DNA of 47,298 nt, taken from Bacteriovoracaceae bacterium (GTDB lineage: Bacteria > Bdellovibrionota > Bacteriovoracia > Bacteriovoracales > Bacteriovoracaceae). Position 1 is the first letter of the stretch, and every line of letters starts with the position of its first letter. Below the pieces are notes generated by a model, which was given only the letters and a program-made list of their open reading frames with translations, was not told where the DNA came from and searched no databases. Positions 15,629 to 24,436 of the stretch are shown one piece after another. Location of the stretch: contig JAGSHI010000011.1 in assembly GCA_023954635.1 (NCBI GenBank), positions 1-47,298 on the forward strand, read 5' to 3'. Both the position numbers and the translations under genes were made by a program.

Positions 15629-17704
15629 ATGAATGATTTTTTTGCAAAATTTAAAGCACTGACTCAAAACTCTGACTTGTTTGTTGGAATTGGGTTGATG
15701 CTTGTTCTTTCGGTAATGATTGTCCCAATCCCGCCAATGCTATTAGATCTACTTCTCGCTTTGACTCTTGCAATATCGATCACGATTTTATTAGTTTCTA
15801 TTTATACCAAGAAGCCTTTGGATTTTAATACTTTTCCATCAGTTCTTCTTGTTATGACTCTTTTTAGATTATCCCTAAACGTTGCTTCTACAAGAAATAT
15901 TCTTTTAAGAGGTGGCGCAGATGGAACAGCTGCCGCTGGGCAGATCATTAGATCATTTGGTGAGTTTGTTGTTGAAGGGAATTATGTTGTCGGACTGATC
16001 GTTTTTATCATTCTCGTTATTATCAACTTTATGGTTATTACAAAAGGTGCTGGTAGGGTTGCTGAAGTTGCAGCAAGATTCACCTTAGATGCAATGCCTG
16101 GTAAGCAAATGGCAATCGATGCTGATTTAAATGCAGGACTGATTGATGATGCAGAAGCAAAAAGAAGAAGAGCTGAAGTTGCTGAAGAAGCAGACTTTTA
16201 CGGTTCGATGGATGGTGCTTCTAAATTCGTAAGAGGGGATGCCATTGCTGGTATTTTAATTACCGCAATAAATATTTTAGCTGGGATTATTGTTGGTGTG
16301 GCCCAAAATGGAATGGATGTATCAGCAGCTGCTGAAACATTTACTCTACTTACTGTAGGGGATGGACTTGTCTCACAGATTCCTGCCATTATCATTTCTA
16401 CTGCTGCTGGTATTATCGCAACCAGAAATACTTCAGAAACAAATCTAGGTAATCAAATTGGAAAACAATTTAAGTTGCACCCAAAAGCTCTCTATTTAGC
16501 AGCTTCTGTCCTTGCCATTTTTTCCTTTATTCCAGGTCTTCCTATATTTCCTTTTTTATCTATTTCACTTGTTCTTGCCTTTGTAGCGAATAGAATTGAA
16601 AAATCTGTTGCAAGAGATGAAATCAAGGCCACTCAAGAAGTTCAAGAAGAGAAGAAGGCAACTCCTGATACTCTTGAAGATCTTCTTGCCATTGAGCTCG
16701 TTGAGCTTGAAGTTGGATATGGTTTAGTTAACTTAGTCGACTCTGAACAAAATGGTGATCTACTTGAAAGAATCACTCATATTAGAAAGCAGTTTGCCCT
16801 GGACTGGGGAGTGATTATTCCTTCAGTTAGAATTAAAGATAATCTAGAACTTAAGCCTGGTGGTTATTCTATTAAGGTAAAAGGAATGGAGATAACCTCT
16901 GGTGAACTACAGCCAGATCATTTCATGGCGATGGATCCAGGATCTGTTATTGAAGAAATCGATGGAATGAAAACTGTTGAGCCAGTTTTCGGTCTCCCTG
17001 CAGTTTGGATTACGGATGATCAAAAAGAAGATGCTCAGTACAATGGATATACTGTAGTAGATCTATCTACTGTTATGGCCACTCACTTGACAGAAATACT
17101 CAAGACTAACCTTCATGAGTTATTTGGAAGACAGGAACTTGTCAGAATTATGGATAATTTCAAAGAGTCTCACCCTAAAATTGTCAACGATTTGATTCCT
17201 GATATACTTAAGTTAGGTCAAGTTTTAAAAGTATTACAGAACCTTTTAAGAGAAGGAGTCTCCATCAGGGACCTTAGGACGATACTTGAAACATTAGCTG
17301 AGCATGGATCTAGTATTAAAGATGCAGATGGACTAACGGAAGCGGTTAGGCAGTCTCTTTATAGAACAATTACGGATTCAATAAGAGGAGATCAGGGAGA
17401 TATTCCATTGTTCACTCTTGATAGAGGGATTGAAGAATCAATTGCAGGAAATCTAATTCAAACTGAGCAGGGTCAACAACTATCTCTAGATCCAAAAGTT
17501 ACTCAGCATATTCTTTCAAGTCTGAATGAAAAAATTGAAGAAGCTACTAGTATGGGTGAGAAGATGGTTGTTCTTTGTTCACCAATTATAAGAAATCATT
17601 TTAAGAGACTTACTGAAAAATTCATCCCGAATTTAATTGTTGTAAGTCATAACGAGTTAAGTCCTGATGCTAATATCAGGTCTCTAGGTACGGTGAGGTT
17701 GTAG
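15629..17704 (+). CDS. flhA: Flagellar export protein FlhA
   Basis: FlhA is the large nonameric export component that docks chaperone-substrate complexes. The 691-residue protein has eight TM segments in its N-terminal half with FPSVLLVMTLFRLSLNVAST, the FHIPEP-family loop FTLDAMPGKQMAIDADLNAG, and the QIPAIIISTAAGIIATR segment. A cytoplasmic domain (about 340-691) contains VELEVGYGLVNLVD, PSVRIKDNLELKPGGY, FGLPAVWI and LRDLRTILETL-type sequence. The last codons end 1 base before flhF begins. Length and motifs are normal. Confidence 0.98.
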   Translation: MNDFFAKFKALTQNSDLFVGIGLMLVLSVMIVPIPPMLLDLLLALTLAISITILLVSIYTKKPLDFNTFPSVLLVMTLFRLSLNVASTRNILLRGGADGTAAAGQIIRSFGEFVVEGNYVVGLIVFIILVIINFMVITKGAGRVAEVAARFTLDAMPGKQMAIDADLNAGLIDDAEAKRRRAEVAEEADFYGSMDGASKFVRGDAIAGILITAINILAGIIVGVAQNGMDVSAAAETFTLLTVGDGLVSQIPAIIISTAAGIIATRNTSETNLGNQIGKQFKLHPKALYLAASVLAIFSFIPGLPIFPFLSISLVLAFVANRIEKSVARDEIKATQEVQEEKKATPDTLEDLLAIELVELEVGYGLVNLVDSEQNGDLLERITHIRKQFALDWGVIIPSVRIKDNLELKPGGYSIKVKGMEITSGELQPDHFMAMDPGSVIEEIDGMKTVEPVFGLPAVWITDDQKEDAQYNGYTVVDLSTVMATHLTEILKTNLHELFGRQELVRIMDNFKESHPKIVNDLIPDILKLGQVLKVLQNLLREGVSIRDLRTILETLAEHGSSIKDADGLTEAVRQSLYRTITDSIRGDQGDIPLFTLDRGIEESIAGNLIQTEQGQQLSLDPKVTQHILSSLNEKIEEATSMGEKMVVLCSPIIRNHFKRLTEKFIPNLIVVSHNELSPDANIRSLGTVRL

Positions 17705-17705
17705 T

Positions 17706-19160
17706 ATGTATGTTCGTAAATTTGAAGCGGAAACCCTAGAAGAAGCGTTGAGAGATATCAAGCACGAGCTTGGCCCTGATGCGATTATCTTGAAAACGGT
17801 AACTAATAAAGGACTTAAAGGTGCCTTTAAGAAAAAGAGAATTGAAATAACAGCTGCTATCTCTGAAAAGAGTTATACAAAAAAAGCAAAAGTAGATCAT
17901 GTTCTTACTTCGGATCAACAACAAACTTTTTATTCAAACAAAGCTTCATATATTTCTAACATGATTGATAATCACTCTGACAATGACACCGGAAGTACTT
18001 CAGAAGTATCTGGTGGTGGATATGGAAAAGTTGCTTTAAACAGACAAGTTGTAAGCAATAAAACAAAAGAAATCTCTAGTTCAATTAAGTCAGGCCTAGA
18101 TGATTTCCTCGGTGGAGTTTCAGAAAAGTTTGAATTATCAAGAGAGATGCCAAGAGAAAATTTCAGAGAAGCAGAGAGACAAGAAGCTCCAGAGGTGACT
18201 GAAGTTTCACTAGAAGACATGCAGTTTGAAGACTTTGGAGACTCAGTTCTTGAAGCTGAGCCTACGAGAAGAGAGGAGCCTGTTACTACAAGCAACGAAG
18301 CTCTCGACGATGCTTATAGCAAGATTGAATCTTTAGAGAAGAAACTTTTTGAGCTAACTAAGAATATAGAAAGAATTGAGAAAACAGAGCCAGTTGGGAT
18401 CTATCAACTAAGAAATACTCTTTGCAGTCTCGATGTAGCTGAAAAATCTATTCAAAGAATTATCAAAAAAGCTTCTTTCGAGCTATCGAGAGAAGACCTT
18501 GAAGATACAGACCTCGTGTTTGAATTTGCACTAAGAGAAATGGTGGCTTCGATAAATACAGCGATGCCACTTTTTTCTTCTACAGATGCGGCTAGTCAGC
18601 CAGTTGTTACAGTTTTACTTTCAGAAACTAGTAATGGGCAATCAAGTATGATTCAAAAAATTGCGGCCTTAAGAGAGAACTCTGTAGTCGTAAGAAATAC
18701 CCTTGCAGAAGAGAAACCTTCAAACTTTGCAGATAAAGTTTTTCAGATTGATGTCGTTCAAAGTGGAAGCATTTCTGAGATTGTTTCAGAGTGTCGAAAA
18801 GCTGTTGAAGAAGGCAAATCAGTCTTTATCGATTACAAAGTTTTCGGTAAAGAAAGTGATGAAACTAAGAAGTTTGTTGATGGGTTAAGAAGGTCTTTTG
18901 ACAAGGTGGAAGTCTTGGTCTCTCTATCTTCTATTCACTCTGAACTTTATAATAAGAAAGTGGCCAATAGATATAAATCTTTGGCCGATGGCATGGTGAT
19001 CACATGTTTAGATCTTTGTTTAAATTATGGCGCACTGTTTAATATAAGCGAAGAATTTCATGAACTGCCATTCAAGTTTTACGGAACTGGAGAAGTGATA
19101 CCGGATGACCTCGAAGCTGCGACCGCCGAAAGGATTTTGGCGGGAATATTTCAGTTCTGA
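17706..19160 (+). CDS. flhF: FlhF-like protein with degenerate GTPase domain
   Basis: FlhF is an SRP-type GTPase that sets the site and number of polar flagella. The 484-residue protein has the typical FlhF N-terminus (MYVRKFEAETLEEALRDIKH, ELGPDAIILKT), a long polar linker and an NG-like C-terminal region ending in GTGEVIPDDLEAATAERI, the family's GQ-x-VPDDLE end. The nucleotide-binding motifs are changed: the P-loop place reads SETSNGQSS (306-314) instead of GPTGVGKTT, the DTAGRS place reads DYKVFGKES (376-384) and the TKLDE place reads TCLDL (433-437); no DTYR motif is found. Position between flhA and flhG secures identity. Binding and hydrolysis of GTP are probably lost, so FlhF may act as a scaffold. 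Confidence 0.88.
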   Translation: MYVRKFEAETLEEALRDIKHELGPDAIILKTVTNKGLKGAFKKKRIEITAAISEKSYTKKAKVDHVLTSDQQQTFYSNKASYISNMIDNHSDNDTGSTSEVSGGGYGKVALNRQVVSNKTKEISSSIKSGLDDFLGGVSEKFELSREMPRENFREAERQEAPEVTEVSLEDMQFEDFGDSVLEAEPTRREEPVTTSNEALDDAYSKIESLEKKLFELTKNIERIEKTEPVGIYQLRNTLCSLDVAEKSIQRIIKKASFELSREDLEDTDLVFEFALREMVASINTAMPLFSSTDAASQPVVTVLLSETSNGQSSMIQKIAALRENSVVVRNTLAEEKPSNFADKVFQIDVVQSGSISEIVSECRKAVEEGKSVFIDYKVFGKESDETKKFVDGLRRSFDKVEVLVSLSSIHSELYNKKVANRYKSLADGMVITCLDLCLNYGALFNISEEFHELPFKFYGTGEVIPDDLEAATAERILAGIFQF

Positions 19161-19203
19161 GATTTTTTGATTTTTAAAATTCAACCTTTTTTTCGGAGAC
19201 AGG

Positions 19204-20100
19204 ATGTCCATGAAAAATGCTCAAAAATGGCTGTTATCTCAAAACAGCTTCAATGAAAACTCCACATCATACGATGATGTAAGACTGAACCAAGGAAAAG
19301 CAATAACAATATCTGTTGCTAGCGGGAAGGGTGGAGTTGGAAAAACTTCGATCTCTCTTAAGTTAAGTAAGATGCTTGCTTCTACTGGCTACAAAGTTCT
19401 TTTAATTGATTGTGATACAAACCTTTCGAATACTGCTCTAAAGTTAGGTTTACCAATAAATAATGACTTTGAACTCTTGATGAGGTCTGTAAAAACTTTT
19501 GATGAATGTCTTTACAAGGAAGGTAAGTTTCATTTGCTATCTGCTTGTAACGGAAGTACTGAACTTTTCGAAACAGATAAGAATCATGAAAAGTTTTTAA
19601 TCGATGTATTAGTTAAAGCAGAAAATAAATATGATTATATTATTTTAGATTCTCCGGCAGGTATCGCTAAAGAAACGTTAACGTTGAACGCTTATAGTGA
19701 TCATCGCTTTGTTGTAGTGACTCCAGATAAATCTTCAATAACGGATAGCTACTCTTTATTAAAGATTCTTAATAAGAAATATGGAATCTGTGAGAATCAT
19801 TTAATTGTAAATAAAGTTTCAAATAAAAATCAGTACAAAAGAATAGTTAAAACCTTGAGTGAAACAGTCGAAAACTTTCTCTCGTGTCGTCTCCAAGTAC
19901 TTGGAGGTATTGAATTTCAGGCAGGCGAAGTCGACCTGTTTGACGGGATTCTCATGGGGGAGGCAAAATCTTCTCTTCACCAAAGTTTCACTAATCTCCT
20001 TGGCAGGTTCACCGAACAGAGTGTGTGCGAGCATTTACCCAATCAGGTCATGCTCAACGGATCAAGTCAGAAAAGACAGGAAGTCCAACCAATCTGTTAA
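19204..20100 (+). CDS. flhG: MinD-like ATPase FlhG (FleN/YlxH)
   Basis: FlhG is a MinD/ParA-type ATPase that limits flagellar number and normally stimulates FlhF. The 298-residue protein has the deviant Walker A motif SGKGGVGKTS (40-49) with both lysines, the switch I region LIDCDTNLSNT and switch II ILDSPAGIAKETL, so ATP hydrolysis should be intact. The N-terminal helix that in other FlhG proteins reads DQAxxLR and activates FlhF reads NAQKWLL here and lacks the Arg. GGAGACAGG precedes ATG 19204; ATG 19210 is an alternative. No C-terminal amphipathic membrane helix is obvious. It lies 43 bases after flhF and 12 before fliA. Confidence 0.93.
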   Translation: MSMKNAQKWLLSQNSFNENSTSYDDVRLNQGKAITISVASGKGGVGKTSISLKLSKMLASTGYKVLLIDCDTNLSNTALKLGLPINNDFELLMRSVKTFDECLYKEGKFHLLSACNGSTELFETDKNHEKFLIDVLVKAENKYDYIILDSPAGIAKETLTLNAYSDHRFVVVTPDKSSITDSYSLLKILNKKYGICENHLIVNKVSNKNQYKRIVKTLSETVENFLSCRLQVLGGIEFQAGEVDLFDGILMGEAKSSLHQSFTNLLGRFTEQSVCEHLPNQVMLNGSSQKRQEVQPIC

Positions 20101-20112
20101 GACAAGGAGCGT

Positions 20113-20901
20113 TTGATGTCGTCTATTGCCAAGAAATTAAAGAACCTAAAAGATTACCGGTCTACAATGGACCCAAAGGTTAAAGACGAAATAGTTATAG
20201 AATATGCTCCCCTTGTAAAATATATCGCTCAAAAAATTGCTTCAAGATTACCTTCAAACATCGAATTAGATGATCTTATTTCATGTGGTGTTATTGGACT
20301 CATGGATGCAATCCAAAAGTTTGATCCAACTCGAGATAATAAGTTTAAAACATATGCAGAATTTAGAGTTAGAGGAGCTATTCTTGACGAGCTGCGTGCT
20401 CAAGACTGGGTTCCAAGAAGTGTTAGAGAAAAATCAAAATTAGTTGAGAGGGCATATTCTAAGCTGGAGAGTGAGCTTGGTAGACCAGCGACTGATGAGG
20501 AAATGTGTAAAGAATTAGAATGTACGCAAGATGAGTTTCACGACCTTCTTAATAAAGCGAAATCAGTCTCTTTACTTAATATTGATGATAGTGCTTCTTT
20601 TAATAGAGGTGATAAGAAATTAATGGCCGGATTAATGGAAGATAGTCGATCTAATAATCCATTTTCAGCTGTTAGTTATAAAAACTCACGAGATAAAATT
20701 AAAGAAGGAATTATGGCCTTGCCTGAAAAGCAAAGACTTGTTCTTTCACTCTACTATTATGAAGACTTGAACCTGAAGGAAATTGGTCAGGTACTTGATG
20801 TCACAGAATCTAGAGTTTCTCAGCTTCATACGCAAGCAATCATGAAATTGAGAGGAAAACTCAAAAATGTTTTCGAATCTCCAGAAGATTTGGCCAGCTA
20901 A
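20113..20901 (+). CDS. fliA: Flagellar sigma factor 28 FliA
   Basis: FliA directs transcription of late flagellar and chemotaxis genes. The 262-residue protein has the sigma70-family region 2 (LVKYIAQKIASRLPSNIELDDLISCGVIGLMDAIQKFDP in parts, with FKTYAEFRVRGAILDELRAQDWVPRSVR as core 2.3-2.4), region 3 (ERAYSKLESELGRPATDEE) and region 4 with the helix-turn-helix LKEIGQVLDVTESRVSQLHTQAIMKLR. Regions 1 and a long 1.2 extension are missing, as expected for sigma28. GACAAGGAGC precedes ATG 20113 (possible second ATG 20116 region absent). It is the last recognised flagellar gene of the operon. No anti-sigma FlgM is in the window. Confidence 0.96.
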   Translation: MMSSIAKKLKNLKDYRSTMDPKVKDEIVIEYAPLVKYIAQKIASRLPSNIELDDLISCGVIGLMDAIQKFDPTRDNKFKTYAEFRVRGAILDELRAQDWVPRSVREKSKLVERAYSKLESELGRPATDEEMCKELECTQDEFHDLLNKAKSVSLLNIDDSASFNRGDKKLMAGLMEDSRSNNPFSAVSYKNSRDKIKEGIMALPEKQRLVLSLYYYEDLNLKEIGQVLDVTESRVSQLHTQAIMKLRGKLKNVFESPEDLAS

Positions 20902-20956
20902 CCCCATTTTCAGGCTATAATAGGGAGTGAAAACTCTCTATCTCGGGCTCGAATAA

Positions 20957-21901
20957 ATGGAACATTTTGGAAATGATTATCAGCAAGGAAAAGAAGTACT
21001 AGAAGACCTTCGACATCTTGGTGATACAAACTTAGCTCCACTTATTTCACGGGCCCATCATCATCTTTTTGAAATTAAAAGAAAAGCTGAAAGTAATTTA
21101 AAAAACCCTGATCTCTATTCAAATGTAAACGACATACTCAATACACATGTTGAAAATATGATTCATCTTTATTTAAAGAAGAATCAAAATCTTTCAACTG
21201 TTAACCTCAACTTGGACTCTGGAAAGTGGGGATTACATGATTGGAATATGTTCGTTGAGATCATTCCTACAATTCTTACAACGTGTAGTCAGTTTGATTT
21301 TTTAAATACTGTTTCTTTTTATCAAATGGGACGTAATTTCTTTATGACTGGTGCTTTAGCACTAGGTTCAGACATTTCTAAAAATAGAAGAAATTTATAT
21401 GGTCTCTTTCGAAAATTTGTTTCGAAAAAAGTACTTATGACATACGAGCTTTCAGAATCAACTGAAGAGGGTGTTATCTTATGCACTCTAAAATTTAACT
21501 TATCTCATCGTGATGATGTTGTTTACTTTCTCCCTGTTGGACAGCACTCTCTATTTAATCTTGCTCTGACTAATTTGTTTGCTGATTACACGGTAGAAGA
21601 TTTTTCAGCATTACAAGGTGTGAAACATACATGTATAAAAATAAATGAAAAATTTGAAACGGAGAAACTTGAAACAATTCCTGATGATCTTTTTGAGAAG
21701 AATCCAGGATGTGAATTGTTTCACTTCCCATTTCTCTTTCATCCAGTATCAATGATAATCCCTGAACAAGGTTTTTTAAAAGTACTAGATGATTACCATA
21801 CAAATAAAAGTATTCCAGGGACGGAATTTAGACAAGACAACAAATCATGCCTTCAAAAGCCGTTCCATTATATCGATTTCTTTGAATTGATTACTGATTG
21901 A
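20957..21901 (+). CDS. Soluble protein of unknown function following fliA
   Basis: A 314-residue protein with no signal peptide or TM segment. The N-terminal 80 residues are helical (QGKEVLEDLRHLGDTNLAPLI, then a His-His-His cluster), followed by mixed alpha/beta sequence with WGLHDWNMFVEIIPTILTTC (about 92-112), a helix with YQMGRNFFMTGALALGSDI, and a C-terminal part rich in Phe and His (CELFHFPFLFHPVSMI). I do not recognise the family. TATAAT at 20916-20921 could be a -10 element, but no -35 at proper spacing is seen, so cotranscription with fliA is as likely. It is 55 bases after fliA and 25 before the 800-residue membrane protein, which suggests a link to motility or signalling. Confidence 0.75.
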   Translation: MEHFGNDYQQGKEVLEDLRHLGDTNLAPLISRAHHHLFEIKRKAESNLKNPDLYSNVNDILNTHVENMIHLYLKKNQNLSTVNLNLDSGKWGLHDWNMFVEIIPTILTTCSQFDFLNTVSFYQMGRNFFMTGALALGSDISKNRRNLYGLFRKFVSKKVLMTYELSESTEEGVILCTLKFNLSHRDDVVYFLPVGQHSLFNLALTNLFADYTVEDFSALQGVKHTCIKINEKFETEKLETIPDDLFEKNPGCELFHFPFLFHPVSMIIPEQGFLKVLDDYHTNKSIPGTEFRQDNKSCLQKPFHYIDFFELITD

Positions 21902-21926
21902 ATCAATTCTTGCTGGAGTTAATAAA

Positions 21927-24329
21927 ATGATCAAGCTGACAAGGTCCTCTCACAGATTTCATTCTTTTGTTTTAATCTTATCGTTATTGTTTTTAGGTTA
22001 TGGAATTTGGCATTTCTGGAAGAAGGGACCAGCCAATATTGAAAATGTAACAATGGTTTTTGAAGCCTCTTCAAATCTTGAAAAAGTTAAAAATAATAAC
22101 GACATTAAATACGCAAAACTTCAGGTTGGAAACGATAGATCGAGAGAAGCGATTAAAACCATCATGCGACTAGAAAGAGATGTCAAAAAACTGAATTTTT
22201 TAACAGGCGAAGAAGAAGTAAGTGAAAAATTAGATAACTATATTAAACTCACAAAAAAATCTTTAGATGAAATGATTACGCTTCCAAGCCTGTCATCGGT
22301 CTTGAATGTTCTTTACTCCAGAATTCAAAGCTTCGAAAGGTTTGTTAGTTCGAATCGATGGAGAACCTTAACTCGAATATCTAAAAGAATCAGTGCTGAA
22401 CTAAAACCAGTCAGACTTAGAAAACCTGGCGTTTTAAATCAAAGAAAAATTTCTAATCTCGTGAGAACAATTAATAGAGATTTAGCCTTAATGGAGAAAG
22501 TTACTTCTTCATCAGTATTACAAAACTCTGAAAAAGACCTAATTATTGCAAGAATTCAAACTTTAAAAACAGAAGTTGTAATGCTTAAGAAGTATCTGAA
22601 GGGGCTTTCAGGATTTCATAAAAACTTTAAAGGTTTAGAATTATCGTTTGCTACCTGGCTTAAGAAAACTGAACCTGAAATCTCATTACAGCTTATTAAG
22701 TTTGAGAATAATTCAAAAATTATGCTTTTTGCTTTAGGAGGATTATTCCTTCTTCTAATGGCAGGGCTGGGACTCGGTTTTGTTATTATAAAGAAAGAGG
22801 ATAAAGAGAGAAAGAAGAGAATTGAAGGTTTCACTATTGATGCGATAAAGGATGCAATCATTCCTGTTCAGGCCAAGAATATTCAAGGCGGAAGTCGTGA
22901 GTTTTACGATGAAATAGACAAATATCGAGGGTATGTTCACAAGAGAATGAGTTTTGGAACACTCTTTAGAGATAGCCTCCCTTTTTCTTCTTTAATATTA
23001 GATTCAAATTTACATGTAGTGTGGGCCAATAAAGATTTTTATAACTCATTTGGAATTGAAGTAGATGAAGATAGAGAAAATAATATTAACTGGGACTTCC
23101 TAAATCAATTTACAAATTTAGGAGAGAATGATCCTGTTGTATCCGCTCTAAATGAAAATATTTCAGGAATCTATCAAATTCAAATCTCAGGACATGAGAA
23201 AAAAGAATCATTACCTTACGAAATGTATGTAACGCCAGTAGAGTATGCTGGTCAGTCCCGAATCGTAATATTCTTCTATCCTCTTAAATCAGTTGAGGAG
23301 ACGTTAAGTCACCAGATGAGGTCAGTAGTCGGACCTGTTTCTAGAACTCTAGAAGCAATGTCAGAAGAAAACTTTAATCCTGAGTTCAAGGAGAAGATTA
23401 AAAAAGATTTTGAAATTGCAGGAATTTCTGAACTTTATGATAAATTCGAAAATTATCATGAGAATATATCTGCGGATCGAGATTCTTACTTGATTGAGAT
23501 TGAAAAATTAGAAAATGAACTCTTTGATCAATACAAAGCAATTGATGATATTAAATTGAGGCTGGGTGAAGGCTTTAGAAACTTCAAAAAGGGTCAAGAC
23601 TCTATCTCTGAAGTTCGAAATCAAGTTATTAATCAAGTCTCCTTGAGGTCTGAAATTACTGATAGCTATAGAAAAACTATCGATACGGCCAAGAGTTTGT
23701 TCCGCGAAGAAGAGCAGTTGTTTGAAAGCTGCTTAAAACTTTCTTCCGATCTCTCTGAAAATGAGCAAGCGTTTGGATCCATTGTTCAAATAAAAGATGA
23801 ATTTAAGAAGATAAAAGTAGAAGTTAATGACTTTAAAATGAACTTGGTTCAATCTCTTGAGCAGTCACTTGTTTTACAAAGAGTTGAAGGAATGGATCTA
23901 AGAATTGAACAATCATTAAATAGGTTAAAGTCAGATATCAAAGGGTTTGATAAAATACTTTCTGAATTTAACAAAAGGTCGACTCAACTTGATGTTTCAT
24001 TGAGTAAGATTGGAATGCTGCTCGAAAGAAGTAGTCGTCCAGATCTCGATATAATGAAAGTTAACTTTGTTGATAATAAAGAAAATATAGAAGATGAAAT
24101 GTTTCAAGTCGGTAGGCTTGGAGAAAATGGAAATAAAGTAGATGAAGAAACAATTAATTCATTAAAAGACTTTTTTGATGATTATATTGTTCTCAAAGAT
24201 TCATTCAAGAAGATGGCCCTACTTGTTGATGGTTCTACCCAAACAAGGGGACAAGCAAAAACTATTATGCCTGGAGAGAGAGAGAATGAACTAGCAGAGA
24301 CAAGTCATCATAATACCCAATCTATCTAA
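21927..24329 (+). CDS. Two-TM sensor-like protein with PAS-like domain and long coiled coil
   Basis: The 800-residue protein has TM1 at about 13-30, an extracytoplasmic mainly helical domain (about 35-260), TM2 at about 264-287 (LFALGGLFLLLMAGLGLGFVI), a PAS-like domain at about 350-460 (LILDSNLHVVWANKDFYNSFG is the diagnostic strand-helix, in two parts) and an extended coiled coil from about 500 to 745 (with SLRSEITDSYRKT and LSKIGMLLERSS). The topology is that of a methyl-accepting chemotaxis protein, but the hairpin-tip motif of those receptors is not found, nor is a kinase or GGDEF domain. The C-terminal 30 residues are polar. GGAG precedes ATG 21927. It sits in line with fliA and may be a motility-linked receptor or scaffold. 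Output partner unknown. Confidence 0.78.
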   Translation: MIKLTRSSHRFHSFVLILSLLFLGYGIWHFWKKGPANIENVTMVFEASSNLEKVKNNNDIKYAKLQVGNDRSREAIKTIMRLERDVKKLNFLTGEEEVSEKLDNYIKLTKKSLDEMITLPSLSSVLNVLYSRIQSFERFVSSNRWRTLTRISKRISAELKPVRLRKPGVLNQRKISNLVRTINRDLALMEKVTSSSVLQNSEKDLIIARIQTLKTEVVMLKKYLKGLSGFHKNFKGLELSFATWLKKTEPEISLQLIKFENNSKIMLFALGGLFLLLMAGLGLGFVIIKKEDKERKKRIEGFTIDAIKDAIIPVQAKNIQGGSREFYDEIDKYRGYVHKRMSFGTLFRDSLPFSSLILDSNLHVVWANKDFYNSFGIEVDEDRENNINWDFLNQFTNLGENDPVVSALNENISGIYQIQISGHEKKESLPYEMYVTPVEYAGQSRIVIFFYPLKSVEETLSHQMRSVVGPVSRTLEAMSEENFNPEFKEKIKKDFEIAGISELYDKFENYHENISADRDSYLIEIEKLENELFDQYKAIDDIKLRLGEGFRNFKKGQDSISEVRNQVINQVSLRSEITDSYRKTIDTAKSLFREEEQLFESCLKLSSDLSENEQAFGSIVQIKDEFKKIKVEVNDFKMNLVQSLEQSLVLQRVEGMDLRIEQSLNRLKSDIKGFDKILSEFNKRSTQLDVSLSKIGMLLERSSRPDLDIMKVNFVDNKENIEDEMFQVGRLGENGNKVDEETINSLKDFFDDYIVLKDSFKKMALLVDGSTQTRGQAKTIMPGERENELAETSHHNTQSI

Positions 24330-24336
24330 ATAACTT

Positions 24337-24377
24337 CGGTGACCTGTTCAGGGTCACCGGTTTTCACTCTTTTTTCA
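24337..24377 (+). terminator. Hairpin terminator after the 800-residue gene
   Basis: CGGTGACC (24337-24344) pairs perfectly with GGTCACCG (24352-24359) around TGTTCAG, followed by GTTTTCACTCTTTTTTC. It probably ends the transcript begun at fliL or fliA. Confidence 0.8.
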
Positions 24378-24436
24378 CTTTCCCATGACATTGTTAACAC
24401 TGGAATACCCTATCCTTCATTGAAATGGAGGTTTAT

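Noticed and set aside
17972-18295. 107-codon minus-strand ORF inside flhF
   Set aside because: It mirrors the polar Ser/Glu-rich linker of flhF; composition is an antisense artefact.
19859-20116. 85-codon plus-strand ORF inside flhG
   Set aside because: It is out of frame with the conserved MinD-like gene and has no independent support.
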